From Desulfobaculum sp044987625 (GTDB lineage: Bacteria; Desulfobacterota; Desulfovibrionia; Desulfovibrionales; Desulfovibrionaceae): 59,138 nt of DNA. How positions within the stretch are numbered: position 1 is the stretch's first letter; each line of letters starts with the position of its first letter. Below the pieces are notes generated by a model. The model made no database searches. It was given only the letters and a program-made list of their open reading frames with translations, and was not told where the DNA came from. The stretch spans positions 1 to 59,138 of the forward strand of contig NZ_JBJDSB010000008.1 in NCBI RefSeq assembly GCF_044987625.1, read 5' to 3'. The position numbers were made by a program, and so were the translations under genes. Positions 9,142 through 18,414 of this stretch are shown here, piece after piece.

Positions 9142-10248
9142 CTAATTAAAGAACTTTCTTTTTACTTTGTTTACAAAATCATGAAACAGAGCGTCACTGT
9201 TACGCCTAATAGAAAGCTGTAAATCAGGGATTGCTTGTTGCAACGGCTGTTGCAGAAAGCTGAGAAACCGCTGGAAAGTCTGCTCTTTTGAATACCTTGA
9301 CACAACCTGTTCATATAAGCGTTCTCCCAGCTCAGCTCGCATATGTGCTGATGAAATCAGGCGGTTTAACGCATCATACCATCCTTCTTTCGTAAGAACC
9401 TGAAGCCCGTTGATATTATCGTGAAACAGCGAGCTTGTAGACGGGATCGCTTCGGACACAACAGGTATACCGAACATTCCGAAAACAAAAATACGCCCCG
9501 GATTGGCAGATGACTTGTAGTAGCTCATGTGGTCGAGAGGGGAAAGCAACCACCTTTTGTAATGCAGCGGAAAGAGCTTTGCTGCATGCATAGATACAGG
9601 AAACGGAGACATTTGCGGCACTATACCGATATCAATATCAGATAAATAATTAACATAACAGTCAGGATACCACTGTAGGTCATCTACTGGGCAGAGATCC
9701 GGATCAGGCCGTCCATGACTCCACAAACCCAATCTTTCGACGTTGTAAATGGCTTTAAGCCGTATTGTGTGCCTTTTCCCCAATTCGTTCAGAACAGGCG
9801 TCAAATGGTACTGGAAACAATCAAGATGAACCTTATTGCCATGATATGCTAGGGTGACAAATCCTTTATTTGTATGAACAACTCTTTCTGCAGAAAAATC
9901 AGGAAACATATAGTAGACAAAAATATTTGGATTGTATTTAAGGAAGACTTCCCGCTGTTCAATAGAGCTTACAAGTAAGAAATCTGCTTGTTGTGGAGAC
10001 TTGGTGTCTGATGGTTTAGGGTCCGCAATCCCGATCTTGATATCCGGATTCTGCGAGCGAACCTTATCAATTTCAGCATCGTGAGCCATAAAAATGACGA
10101 CATCATATTGATTATAATTATCCCAGTCGCCAAAAGTAACAGAGCGGCCGGATTCATTTAGCAACCGGCCTAACGATTGAATGCATACAAGTGCGCCCGC
10201 CGAATCGGGAGTGCGGGTATTAAGAACAAAGCGTTGAGAATCAGACAT
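9142..10248 (-). CDS. GT-B-like glycosyltransferase
   Basis: A 368-residue protein. The C-terminal region NPGRIFVFGMFGIPVVSEAI and FHDNINGLQVLTKEGWYDAL matches the donor-binding end of GT4-like enzymes. The N-terminal half is not recognisable. It is the first gene of the glycan operon, and its start codon lies only 6 bases from the end of an ISL3-type remnant, so its native leader has been replaced. Its ribosome binding site is poor (GGA about 10 bases upstream). Function beyond glycosyl transfer is not assignable. Confidence 0.68.
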   Translation of the reverse strand: MSDSQRFVLNTRTPDSAGALVCIQSLGRLLNESGRSVTFGDWDNYNQYDVVIFMAHDAEIDKVRSQNPDIKIGIADPKPSDTKSPQQADFLLVSSIEQREVFLKYNPNIFVYYMFPDFSAERVVHTNKGFVTLAYHGNKVHLDCFQYHLTPVLNELGKRHTIRLKAIYNVERLGLWSHGRPDPDLCPVDDLQWYPDCYVNYLSDIDIGIVPQMSPFPVSMHAAKLFPLHYKRWLLSPLDHMSYYKSSANPGRIFVFGMFGIPVVSEAIPSTSSLFHDNINGLQVLTKEGWYDALNRLISSAHMRAELGERLYEQVVSRYSKEQTFQRFLSFLQQPLQQAIPDLQLSIRRNSDALFHDFVNKVKRKFFN

Positions 10249-10254
10249 ACTTTT

Positions 10255-10969
10255 GGGGTCCTTCGTCGTTTGACGTGAAATTCATAAGGCCACGACTTCC
10301 TGAATCGGGGCCGCAATCAGGTAGACCATTGTGATAAAATTTTCCACGTTCCGGTATCCCAGACTCTGCCCCTCTCTGCTTGGATCAGGCCATTGAACCC
10401 TTCGGGGCGCGCATTGGTGTGCAAGAAATTTCAACGATGAAGGATTCGTGGCAAGTGCCTCTCAAAGCAGGCCAATGCTCCGCGCACAGGTTCCACTAGC
10501 GGGCAGTTCACAGCGTACTCGTTAGCATGCTTGAGAAAATGGGGGATGCGCCACTTGGCGGTAGCGAAATTCTGCTCGACGAACTCCAGGAAAACGCTCT
10601 CCTGATTCTGCGTGCGTTGTCTCGGCGCCCTTGAGCACGGCTTAGCGGGTGTGGTCCGGAACATTGACTGCCTCGCCTCTAGCTTTCTGACGTCATCAAC
10701 GGCTTTGGTGATAACAGTGATGCTGGAAGAAATTGAGAGGCCGCCACGTGAATTCCCTGAAGTCATGAGCCTTGCACGCGGCTCCGCATTTGGGACACGG
10801 ATACAGCGCTCCCCGATCGGCACCGACCTCCAGGTCGGTATTTAGTTGGCGTATGCTTGGTATCAAGACCTTGGCTCATAACTTTCCAGGGCTAGGTAAG
10901 GCCGAGCCTAAAGCAAAAATTTCTTCAGTTTGAGGTCGGTCAATTCCACATCAAACGACGATGAAGCTC
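10255..10969 (-). mobile_element. ISL3-family insertion sequence remnant
   Basis: Ends are related inverted repeats: 10255-10277 (GGGGTCCTTCGTCGTTTGAC...) and 10947-10969, which on the plus strand reads CACATCAAACGACGATGAAG. Between them, minus-strand frames keep two transposase pieces. One is an N-terminal zinc-finger CPKCGAACKAHDF followed by WRPLNFFQHHC (about 10720-10805). The other is a C-terminal HTNARPEGFNGLIQA and, after a frameshift, GYRNVENFITMVYLIAAP (about 10295-10420). The catalytic centre is missing and several stops interrupt the frame, so it is dead. A complete ISL3 element is roughly twice this length. Confidence 0.85.
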
Positions 10970-10975
10970 AAAACG

Positions 10976-12124
10976 CTACTCTCCATGCCCAAACACCTTA
11001 AACCCCGCCACCTTGCACACCGCATCGCGCATACTCAGCGCCAAATCCTCCCGCGCCATTTCGGCAACCATGTCCTCAAATCTGGTCTTCGGTGTCCACC
11101 CAAGTTGCTTCTGGGCCTTGGCGGGGTCTCCAAGTAGGGTTTCCACCTCTGTGGGGCGGAAGTAGCGGGGGTCGACGCGGATGAGGGTGTCGCCGGGCTT
11201 CACGGGGCAATCGAGGCCGTTGCGGCCGCCAGCGGCGTGGCTAAGCTGGGCGGTATCGACTTCGGCAACAATGCCAATCTCTTCGACACCGCTTCCCTGC
11301 CAATCAAGCGTCAAGCCAACCTCGGCTGCTGCGGCGTTTACGAAGTCTCGCACAGAGAATTGGCGGCCTGTGGCGATGACGAAGTCGTCGGGCTGATCTT
11401 GCTGGAGCATGAGCCACTGCATTTCGACATAGTCCCGTGCGTGGCCCCAGTCGCGCTTTGCGTCGAGGTTGCCGAGGTAGAGGCAGTCCTGCAGGCCCAG
11501 CATGATTCTGGACAGGGCGCGGGTGATTTTTCGCGTGACAAAGGTTTCGCCGCGTATGGGGGATTCGTGATTGAACAGGATGCCGTTGCATGCATACATG
11601 CCGTAGGCTTCGCGGTAGTTCACCGTAATCCAATAGGAGTAGAGCTTAGCGCAAGCGTACGGGGAGCGGGGGTAAAACGGAGTTTTCTCCGTTTGCGGGA
11701 CTTCCTGCACGAGGCCGAAGAGCTCAGACGTGGAGGCCTGATAGAAGCGAGCTGTCTCTGCGAGGCCTGTAATACGGATGGCCTCAAGCAAACGGAGCGT
11801 GCCCAGCGCGTCGACATCGGCGGTATACTCCGGCGACTCAAACGAGACCTGGACGTGGCTCTGCGCCGCAAGGTTATACACCTCGTCGGGCTGCACTTCC
11901 TGCATGATGCGGATGAGATTGCTGGAATCGGCGAGGTCCCCATAGTGGAGAAAGAAATTGCGCTCTCCGTTGTGGGGATCTTGGTAGAGGTGATCGACCC
12001 GGTCCGTATTAAACAGCGAGGCGCGGCGCTTGATGCCATGGACTTCGTATCCCTTGCGCAGCAAAAATTCAGCGAGGTAGGCCCCGTCCTGACCGGTGAT
12101 TCCAGTAATGAGTGCTTTTTTCAT
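10976..12124 (-). CDS. gmd: GDP-mannose 4,6-dehydratase
   Basis: A 382-residue extended short-chain dehydrogenase. It has the NAD(P)-binding ITGITGQDGAYLAEFLL at the N-terminus, the Gmd signatures HGIKRRASLFNT and VYNLAAQSHV, the catalytic STSELFG triad serine/threonine-glutamate region, and the YxxxK pair in SPYACAKLYSYW. It converts GDP-mannose to GDP-4-keto-6-deoxymannose, the precursor of GDP-fucose, GDP-rhamnose or GDP-perosamine. It is GC-rich, unlike the glycan genes that follow beyond the ISL3 remnant. The last step of the sugar pathway is not encoded beside it. Confidence 0.95.
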   Translation of the reverse strand: MKKALITGITGQDGAYLAEFLLRKGYEVHGIKRRASLFNTDRVDHLYQDPHNGERNFFLHYGDLADSSNLIRIMQEVQPDEVYNLAAQSHVQVSFESPEYTADVDALGTLRLLEAIRITGLAETARFYQASTSELFGLVQEVPQTEKTPFYPRSPYACAKLYSYWITVNYREAYGMYACNGILFNHESPIRGETFVTRKITRALSRIMLGLQDCLYLGNLDAKRDWGHARDYVEMQWLMLQQDQPDDFVIATGRQFSVRDFVNAAAAEVGLTLDWQGSGVEEIGIVAEVDTAQLSHAAGGRNGLDCPVKPGDTLIRVDPRYFRPTEVETLLGDPAKAQKQLGWTPKTRFEDMVAEMAREDLALSMRDAVCKVAGFKVFGHGE

Positions 12125-12264
12125 CGTGCTTTTCTGAGGAGGTTGCAGGGTCGTATTATGTAATCAATACATATGAATCTCTCTATGAGTGCCCTCGTTA
12201 CCACTCCTTTTCTCGAATTCAAAGGTAAAAATCCCTAGCCCCCGCCTGCTATGAGCTCTCCCCA

Positions 12265-14016
12265 TCACCCTTGCGCGGCCCACAAATCCCCGAACGCCCC
12301 ACCTCTGCCCACCAGTTCTTCGAAGCGTCCTTGTTCCGCAACGCATCCGCCGCTCATGACCACGATGTGGTCGGCGGTGCGGATGGTGGAGAGGCGGTGG
12401 GCTATGGTGATGGTGATGCGGTCTGGGCGGAGGTGTTCGATGCGGTCTTGGATGAGGCGTTCGGTGATGACGTCCACGGCGGAGGTGGCTTCGTCGAGGA
12501 TGAGGATGGCGGGGTTTCTGAGGAGGGCTCTGGCGAGGGAGAGGCGTTGGCGTTGTCCGCCGGACAGGCGCTGGCCGCTGTCGCCGATTATTTCATCGAG
12601 GCCGTTTGGCAGTGTTTCGATAAACTCGTCCGCTCCGGCAAGACGCGCGGCATTCTCGATAGCCGCCATATCGGCATCCGGCGAGCCGAGGCGGAGGTTC
12701 TCGGCGATGGTGCCGTGGAAGATGAAGGGATCCTGCGAGACGTAGCCAACATGCTGGCGCACAGACGCCAGCGTCAGGGATGTGAGGGGCATGCCGTTGA
12801 TGCGTATTTCTCCGCTCTTCGGGTCGTGGAACCTAAGGAGCAGTTTGATAAGCGTACTTTTTCCCGCGCCCGTGGCACCGGCAATACCCAGCATTTCGCC
12901 TTTCTTCACCGTGAGGCTCACCCTACTCAGTGCCTCGCCGCGTTCCGGATAGGCAAAGCTCACGTCCAGCAGTTCCACACATTCCGGAACGCCAACGAGG
13001 GGCACGCTGTCCGCGCTATCTTTGATAGCTGGGCGCGTCTCCAGCAGGTCCGCTATGCGCGTTGCCGCCGCGCGCGCCCGCTGGATTTGATTCACGATGA
13101 AGCCAAGGCCGAAGACCGGCACAATAAGGCGCATGGCCATGAGGACAAAGGTTGTATAATCGCCAATGCTCGGGCCGCCCTCAAGGGTCGTCATCCAGCC
13201 GCCTGCGCCGATGAGGCTGGCGTAGGACAAGCCCGCCACAAGGTACACCACAGGGATAAACCACGCCCGAGTCCGCGCCGCGGAGATGGCGGTATCGCGG
13301 TAGCGGGCGGACTCGCTGCGCAGACGCTCGGCTTCGTGACGCTCGGCGTTGTAGGCCTGCAGAATGGGCAGACCGTGCAGGCTGTTTTCCAAAATGCTAT
13401 TGAACGCCCCGATGGCCAGACGCGATTGCATATACTTAGGGCGCACGCGCGTGGAGAATATCCTGACGGCAAGAAGCGCCAACGGAAGCGGCGCGGCAAG
13501 AAGTAGCGCCAGCCGCCAATTCAGCCACGCCAAATAGCCAAAGGTCCCGGTAAAGGCCACCACGATGCGCACCATATTCACCGTGGTCTGCGCGAAAAAG
13601 CTCTCCAGAGAATCCACATCCACGGAGATGATGGACAGGATGTCCCCTCTGCGGCGCGTTTCAAGCCGTCCCATATCCAAGCTCTGGACGTGCTCGAAAA
13701 GGTGCATTCTCAGGTCATGGCGAATTTTCTGTGCCATGCTCCCAAGGAGATAGTCACTCCAGCTTTGAAAGACCGCCATTCCGCCAAAAGCCGAAAGGAT
13801 CAACAGCGCGTACATGGCAAAGCTGGCGGGGGTTCCCGTGCCCTGCACGGCACTATCCATCACCGGCCCGACGATGGCCAGCGGCGCAAGATCGCACACC
13901 CGAGCGACAACACTTGAGGCCGCTCCAGCGACAAGCCGGGGCGTATAGGGTTTGAAAAACGGGAAAAGTGTCGATATGGACACATCAGAGGGGGAGTGCT
14001 GCGTGGTGTCGTTCAT
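12265..14016 (-). CDS. ABC exporter, fused membrane and ATPase domains (MsbA-like)
   Basis: About 583 residues with six transmembrane helices in the first 320 residues and one ATPase domain. The Walker A is GATGAGKST, the signature LSGGQRQRLSLARAL and the Walker B ILILDEATSAVD, followed by the H-loop IAHRLSTI. It works as a homodimer or heterodimer half. The start is the ATG of MNDTTQHSPSD with GGAAGCAGG upstream; the longer frame would run into the divergent DtxR gene. Candidate cargo is a lipid-linked glycan or a metal chelate. Its placement between gmd and a metal-dependent regulator leaves both options open. Confidence 0.88.
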   Translation of the reverse strand: MNDTTQHSPSDVSISTLFPFFKPYTPRLVAGAASSVVARVCDLAPLAIVGPVMDSAVQGTGTPASFAMYALLILSAFGGMAVFQSWSDYLLGSMAQKIRHDLRMHLFEHVQSLDMGRLETRRRGDILSIISVDVDSLESFFAQTTVNMVRIVVAFTGTFGYLAWLNWRLALLLAAPLPLALLAVRIFSTRVRPKYMQSRLAIGAFNSILENSLHGLPILQAYNAERHEAERLRSESARYRDTAISAARTRAWFIPVVYLVAGLSYASLIGAGGWMTTLEGGPSIGDYTTFVLMAMRLIVPVFGLGFIVNQIQRARAAATRIADLLETRPAIKDSADSVPLVGVPECVELLDVSFAYPERGEALSRVSLTVKKGEMLGIAGATGAGKSTLIKLLLRFHDPKSGEIRINGMPLTSLTLASVRQHVGYVSQDPFIFHGTIAENLRLGSPDADMAAIENAARLAGADEFIETLPNGLDEIIGDSGQRLSGGQRQRLSLARALLRNPAILILDEATSAVDVITERLIQDRIEHLRPDRITITIAHRLSTIRTADHIVVMSGGCVAEQGRFEELVGRGGAFGDLWAAQG

Positions 14017-14098
14017 GTGGCCTGCTTCCAAGTTCTTCTGTTGAGCGCCCGCTTTCCGGGCCGTGAATCCGTCCGCCGCAAAGCCAAAGGAGCCTGCC

Positions 14099-14575
14099 TT
14101 GTCCGAGAATGCGCCAGTACTAACCTCCACGCAGGAGGATTATTTGGAATCCATCTTCAAGCTGGAGGAAACCCTCGGCGCGGCCCGCTCGCGGGATATC
14201 GCCGACGATCTTGGCGTGTCGCGCTCCTCGGTCACCAGCGCCCTGAAGGGCCTTGCCGCGCGGGGGCTTATTGAATACGAGCCGTACAGCCTTGTCCGGC
14301 TGACGGAAAGCGGCGCGGTCATCGCGCGGGACATCGCGCACCGGCATTTCATCCTGAATGAATTTTTCCACCGCGTCCTGCAGCTTGAGCCGGGCCACGC
14401 CGACGCCGTCGCCTGCAAGGTGGAACACGCCGTGGACGCCGCCGTCATCAAACGGCTGGGGCAATTTGTCCTGTACATTGAGCGCAGCGGTCTGCCGTGG
14501 GAGCACTGGCAGGACGAATACGCCCGCATCATGGCGCAGGACCCGCACCCGGGGAAGCGCGAGGGCGACACCTAA
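14099..14575 (+). CDS. DtxR/MntR-family metal-dependent transcriptional regulator
   Basis: A 158-residue regulator if started at the TTG preceded by AAAGGAG six bases upstream; an in-frame GTG lies at 14063. The N-terminal winged helix (TSTQEDYLESIFKLEE, then DIADDLGVSRSSVTSALKGL) and the dimerisation domain with HRHFILNEFF and ACKVEHAVDAAVIKRL match the DtxR/MntR family. The family binds Fe(II) or Mn(II) through conserved His, Glu and Cys residues. It is divergent from the ABC exporter and convergent with the haem/ECF operon, so iron-responsive control of either is plausible but unproven. Confidence 0.88.
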   Translation: MSENAPVLTSTQEDYLESIFKLEETLGAARSRDIADDLGVSRSSVTSALKGLAARGLIEYEPYSLVRLTESGAVIARDIAHRHFILNEFFHRVLQLEPGHADAVACKVEHAVDAAVIKRLGQFVLYIERSGLPWEHWQDEYARIMAQDPHPGKREGDT

Positions 14576-14643
14576 ACCGCCGCCCCAAGAGTACAAAACC
14601 AGCACCCTTTTTGACCAGCGTCATCCCCGCCCGGCTTCAGGCG

Positions 14644-14684
14644 CAAACAGGCTCGCGAAGAACTCTGCTTCGCGAGCCTGTTTG
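14644..14684. terminator. bidirectional intrinsic terminator
   Basis: A 17-bp perfect stem beginning CAAACAGGCTCGCGAAG with a 7-base loop AACTCTG, between the DtxR gene (+) and the end of the haem/ECF operon (-). A-rich and T-rich flanks at the stem base make it usable in both directions. Confidence 0.88.
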
Positions 14685-14703
14685 TATTCATAGGAAAAGG
14701 GTT

Positions 14704-15180
14704 TTACCCGTTTGCCGCCGCGTCCAGCGTGCTCCCCGTCAGGGTTTCACCTTCCGCGGCGCTGCACCGGCCTGTAATATCCGAAAGGCGCACGCGAAAG
14801 AGCGGGGAACGCTCCGGCGTTGCGGCTAAACGCTCCCCCGCCGCGCTGTAGTCCTGCCCCATAATCTCGCCAAGGGCGGCAAAGCCGTCCCGTATAGCCT
14901 GCGGGTCATGCTCAAAGGCCCCCGTTCCATGGCAGGATACGCCAGCCCACCAAGACAGATTCCGGCTGGTCAGGGTAAACTTGAGCAGCACGTTGGGGTT
15001 TGCCTGCACATTCGTCCATGTTCCGCCGCGCGGATTGATCATAAAGCAATAGTCATCCCCGTCACGGTACGGCGTCGCCTCCACAGCATAGGGCGCGCCG
15101 CTTTCGGAGCAGGTACAAATCGTCGCCCAGTTGCAGCGGTCGAGGATAAGGCGCATCTCTTCGGCGGTCATCTCACGCAT
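14704..15180 (-). CDS. pyridoxamine 5'-phosphate oxidase-fold flavoprotein (HutZ-like position)
   Basis: About 158 residues of the split-barrel FMN-binding fold: MTAEEMRLILDRCNWATICT, then GAPYAVEATPYRDGDDYCFM and LSWWAGVSCHGTG. It is the last gene of the operon and overlaps the flavodoxin gene by 8 bases. The start is the ATG 9 bases after AAGGAGG. In Vibrio hutWXZ and related clusters a protein of this fold (HutZ) takes part in haem breakdown, and the same gene order here suggests an equivalent job. Sequence alone does not separate HutZ from other flavin-nucleotide-binding relatives. Confidence 0.75.
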   Translation of the reverse strand: MREMTAEEMRLILDRCNWATICTCSESGAPYAVEATPYRDGDDYCFMINPRGGTWTNVQANPNVLLKFTLTSRNLSWWAGVSCHGTGAFEHDPQAIRDGFAALGEIMGQDYSAAGERLAATPERSPLFRVRLSDITGRCSAAEGETLTGSTLDAAANG

Positions 15181-15694
15181 GGGCCATGGCCTCCTTGGCG
15201 CTTTGGATAATGCCGGCAAAGGCCTCGCGCGCATTGGCAAGGTCTTGTTCGTCTGGGTGCTTCTCGGCTTCCTTGATGCGGGCTATGCGCTCCGGCGTCA
15301 TGGGGTGCACGTCCGCCGCCATTTTCTGCATGGCTTCGATGATTTTTGGGTCAATGCGCCCTTGGCAGAGGAATGAACCATGGACGGTATTCCCGGCCAT
15401 CAGTTCCTCCCCCTTGCGGATGCACTCCTTGGCGTGATCGGAATCCGGCTCCGCGCCAAGGGTACCAAAGAGCCCCACATGGGCGCCCTGCACCGTCGCC
15501 ATAAACTTTTGCGCGCGGGAATCCGGCATACCTTTGTCCACCCAGTAGCCGATAGCCACAAAGTCGAACCCAGCAGGGTCAGGAGCATCAGCCACGGGGG
15601 CAATGGTCTTCGGCTCGGGAAGCGCTTCGTAGACGGCGCGGGCCACGCGCTCGGTGTTCCCGGTCAGCGATGAATACACGACGAGGGATTTCAT
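15173..15694 (-). CDS. flavodoxin-family protein
   Basis: About 173 residues. The N-terminus VVYSSLTGNTERVA is the FMN phosphate-binding loop, followed by FDFVAIGYWVDKG and VGLFGTLGAEPDSDHA, as in flavodoxin_4-type proteins. The start ATG overlaps the stop of the HutX gene (ATGA), with GAGGAGG just upstream. Flavodoxins feed electrons to radical SAM enzymes, and the E. coli haem-opening enzyme ChuW is known to use one. A dedicated reductant for the HutW homologue at the head of this operon is therefore a sensible inference. Confidence 0.85.
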   Translation of the reverse strand: MKSLVVYSSLTGNTERVARAVYEALPEPKTIAPVADAPDPAGFDFVAIGYWVDKGMPDSRAQKFMATVQGAHVGLFGTLGAEPDSDHAKECIRKGEELMAGNTVHGSFLCQGRIDPKIIEAMQKMAADVHPMTPERIARIKEAEKHPDEQDLANAREAFAGIIQSAKEAMAHA

Positions 15695-16209
15695 TGGCAC
15701 ACCTCCTCACGCAGGGACATATAGGCGTCCTTGACGCTGGGAAGAATCTCCCGCTTTTCGCGCCCGGCGTACACCGCGAACATCGGACGGCCCTCTGTGT
15801 CGAAAAATTGCACGGACAAGCTCTCCAGCCCAAAGAATGGCTTGGTCAAAAAGCAGATGGCCGCAAGCTCATCTACCCGCAGATGCCCGCCCAGAGGGTT
15901 GTCCTTTTCCATAAGATTAAAGAACCCATGCCCGAAAAAGCCCTTGGGGAGCTTTCCTTTCACCTCGGCAATAGCCGAGGGGCCAGAGAGGATGAACGTG
16001 GTGCGTTCCCATGTCGTCATGGCCTTCCACACGTCTTCAAAGCGCTCTGCCGGGGCAAAGGTGCGCATCTCCAGCGGCAGGGCCGTGCAGGCCTCGGCCT
16101 CGCTGAGGCCGTAAGTCTGAGCCAGCTCGTGGAGCATGATGCTTGGGTTTTCGGCAACGGCGTCGTGAATCTGCCGCCGCGTGTCGTCCGAGACGGAGGC
16201 GTTAAACAT
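15691..16209 (-). CDS. hutX: HutX/ChuX-family haem carrier protein
   Basis: A 172-residue protein starting MFNASVSDDTRRQIHDAV, with AENPSIMLHELAQTYGLSEAEAC at residues 18-40, the signature of cytosolic HutX haem carriers. The C-terminal half (GHGFFNLMEKDNPLGGHL and CFLTKPFFGLESLSVQFF) forms the typical dimeric barrel. The family binds haem and hands it to the degrading enzymes. The ATG overlaps the end of the ECF ATPase gene by 8 bases, and the longer open frame upstream is a shadow of that gene. Its presence is the best single clue that the operon handles haem. Confidence 0.85.
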   Translation of the reverse strand: MFNASVSDDTRRQIHDAVAENPSIMLHELAQTYGLSEAEACTALPLEMRTFAPAERFEDVWKAMTTWERTTFILSGPSAIAEVKGKLPKGFFGHGFFNLMEKDNPLGGHLRVDELAAICFLTKPFFGLESLSVQFFDTEGRPMFAVYAGREKREILPSVKDAYMSLREEVCQ

Positions 16210-17638
16210 AGCAGGTCTCCTGAGTGGTGGTCGGTGTTGATTTTGGCGCGGCAAGGGGCAAACGGAGGGCGTAATCGCATACGTCACCCAGCAGTTCGAG
16301 GTCATGGCTGATGAGCATAACGCACACACCACCGCGCGACGCGGCCGTAACGGCGTCGGCAATGAGCCGCATATTCTCACCGTCAAGGCCACTTGTGGGT
16401 TCGTCAAGGATAAGGATATCCGGACGGCTGGCCATGCCACAGGCGATGACAAGGCGCTGTTTCTCCCCGCCGGACAAGGACTGGGGATGCCGGTCCTTCA
16501 AATGGGTAATGTTAAAGCGCCGCAAAAGGTCCTCGATGAGGCGGCGGCGTTCGGCTTTGGGGATATCCTGCGCGGAGATATCCAGTTCCGCCCATACGGT
16601 GTTCATATGGAGCTGATGATCGGTGTTCTGGAGAACAATACTCGCGCGGGCCAACACGTCGCGCGCGGCACACGGCGTCCCGCCAATGGTGATCCGCCCT
16701 GCTTTCGCGGCGCTAAGGCCTGTCATCAAGCGGGCAAGGGTGGTCTTGCCAACGCCGTTGTCCCCGAGGATGCCCGTCACCCCGCGCGGCATGGCGAGGG
16801 AGCAACCGCCGTACAGCTCAGGGCCATTGCGGTAGGCGAAGTGCAGTCCCTCCGCGCAGACGAACGGTTCGCCTGTACTCGCGTCCGCAAGCGCTTCCCG
16901 CGTATCCGCCACCTTCGCGCGGCGCAGGCCATAGCGGGAGACAAGATCATCACTGAGCGCCTCAAACGGGCACTCCGCAGCGATGGTTCCGTCCTGCATG
17001 ATGGCTACGCGGTCAGCCACGCCTTCCAACCAATACAAACGGTGGTCAACGATAAGGATCGCCATGCCCGCTGCCTTGAGGCGCGCAATCTTCTCTGCAA
17101 GAGCGCGGGTCGACTCCGGGTCAAGGTTTGCCGTGGGCTCGTCCAAAATCAAAATCCGCGGTCCAAGGGACATGATGGAGGCAAGGGCGACCTTTTGCTT
17201 TTGCCCCTCGGAAAGATCATGCACCGACGCATCACGAAGGTGCGTGATGTCAAATTCCTGCGTTGCCGCATCAATGCGGCGGCGCACGTCCTCAGGCGCG
17301 ACGCCCTGCCACTCGTGGGCAAAGGCTATTTCGTCCTCAACGTTCAGGGCAAAGAACTGCTGCTCCGGATCCTGAAACAAGGTGCCCACGTCCTGCGAGA
17401 TGCGGTGGAGCTGACGCGAGAGGTTGTCCTCTCCGGCAACAGTGACGGAGCCTGAAAGCGTCCCCTGAAAAGAATGCGGGCACAGACCATTCACAACGCG
17501 TATAAGCGTGGACTTGCCACAGCCACTGGCCCCTGTGCACAGCACGGCCTCGCCAGGGCGAACGTGCAGGGACACACCGCGCAGGGCAGGCGCGGCCTGA
17601 AACGGATACGTGTAGGTAACATTGCTCAGTCGTATCAT
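16202..17638 (-). CDS. ECF transporter ATPase, two fused nucleotide-binding domains (EcfA1A2)
   Basis: A 478-residue protein with two complete ABC ATPase domains. Domain 1 has GASGCGKST, DLSEGQKQKVALA and ILILDEPTANLDP; domain 2 has LGDNGVGKTT, LSGGEKQRLVIACG and ILILDEPTSGLDG. It begins at an ATG that overlaps the stop of the T-component gene by one base (TGATG). Fused A-A' subunits power energy-coupling-factor importers. A shadow frame runs further upstream and should be ignored. It is dedicated to the adjacent T and S subunits. Confidence 0.93.
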   Translation of the reverse strand: MIRLSNVTYTYPFQAAPALRGVSLHVRPGEAVLCTGASGCGKSTLIRVVNGLCPHSFQGTLSGSVTVAGEDNLSRQLHRISQDVGTLFQDPEQQFFALNVEDEIAFAHEWQGVAPEDVRRRIDAATQEFDITHLRDASVHDLSEGQKQKVALASIMSLGPRILILDEPTANLDPESTRALAEKIARLKAAGMAILIVDHRLYWLEGVADRVAIMQDGTIAAECPFEALSDDLVSRYGLRRAKVADTREALADASTGEPFVCAEGLHFAYRNGPELYGGCSLAMPRGVTGILGDNGVGKTTLARLMTGLSAAKAGRITIGGTPCAARDVLARASIVLQNTDHQLHMNTVWAELDISAQDIPKAERRRLIEDLLRRFNITHLKDRHPQSLSGGEKQRLVIACGMASRPDILILDEPTSGLDGENMRLIADAVTAASRGGVCVMLISHDLELLGDVCDYALRLPLAAPKSTPTTTQETCYV

Positions 17639-18414
17639 CAGAACATGGCTCCAGAGGGGCTGCCCACGGCAACATGCAGGACCACGCCCGCACCAAGAAG
17701 CAGCGCGGCGAGAACAGCGGCAATGCCGTCGCGCCGGGAAAAGTGGGATGTTTTGTACGGCGTGATGCGCCGCCGGGTGCCAAGGCCTTTCAGCTCTGCC
17801 GCAATGGCGAGCTCGTCCGAAGTACGCAGCGCGCGAAACAGCATGGGCGTGAGGATGAGGCGCAGAGTCATGCGCGGACGGGTGATGAGTAAAAGCGGCG
17901 TCAGCCGGTGCCCGCGCGTTCGCATAGTTTCGGCAATCTGCTTCATGTCCGTCAGGAAGGACGGAATAAAACGAATCATCACCGCTGTGGGGATGGAAAT
18001 GCAATACGGCAGGCGCAGGCTTTTCAGTGCAGTCAGAATGCTCTGAACCCGGGACGAGAGCGCCAGCCCCATGACCACATTGGCCATAACGAGCGAGCGC
18101 ATAAAAGGGATCACCATCTTGGCCGGTTCCGCCGCCGGAATCTTGGGCCACAACCAGTGCATTCCCATAATAAAGCCGTACGCCATAACGCTGAGCACGA
18201 TGAAAAGGCCATAGCAGATGGCTACAGCGGTATACCGGCGAAGCGCGAGGGCATAGAGCGTACTCGCCGCAACAAGAAGCCCAAGGGAGACGGGATCGCT
18301 CAGCACGAGCACAGCAACGGAAGCGACAAGGCTCAGCCCCATCTTGGTGCGGGTGTCCAAACTGTGGACGACGGAGTGGTGCGGGCCAGCGCTAGGCGCG
18401 GACGATACCTGCAT
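17638..18414 (-). CDS. ECF transporter transmembrane T component (EcfT)
   Basis: A 258-residue membrane protein with about five or six hydrophobic helices. Its two cytoplasmic coupling-helix motifs, TMRTRGH and ELKGLGTRRR, correspond to the Ala-Arg-Gly-type motifs by which EcfT grips the ATPases. It overlaps the S-component gene by 23 bases and the ATPase gene by one, so the three subunits are made together. It couples ATP hydrolysis to toppling of the S component. Confidence 0.88.
   Translation of the reverse strand: MQVSSAPSAGPHHSVVHSLDTRTKMGLSLVASVAVLVLSDPVSLGLLVAASTLYALALRRYTAVAICYGLFIVLSVMAYGFIMGMHWLWPKIPAAEPAKMVIPFMRSLVMANVVMGLALSSRVQSILTALKSLRLPYCISIPTAVMIRFIPSFLTDMKQIAETMRTRGHRLTPLLLITRPRMTLRLILTPMLFRALRTSDELAIAAELKGLGTRRRITPYKTSHFSRRDGIAAVLAALLLGAGVVLHVAVGSPSGAMF

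Noticed and set aside
11237..12163. Long plus-strand frame opposite gmd, and similar ones at 12271-13506, 19336-20559 and 39603-40766
   Set aside because: All are antisense shadows of well-defined genes, with unusual amino acid composition and no motifs.
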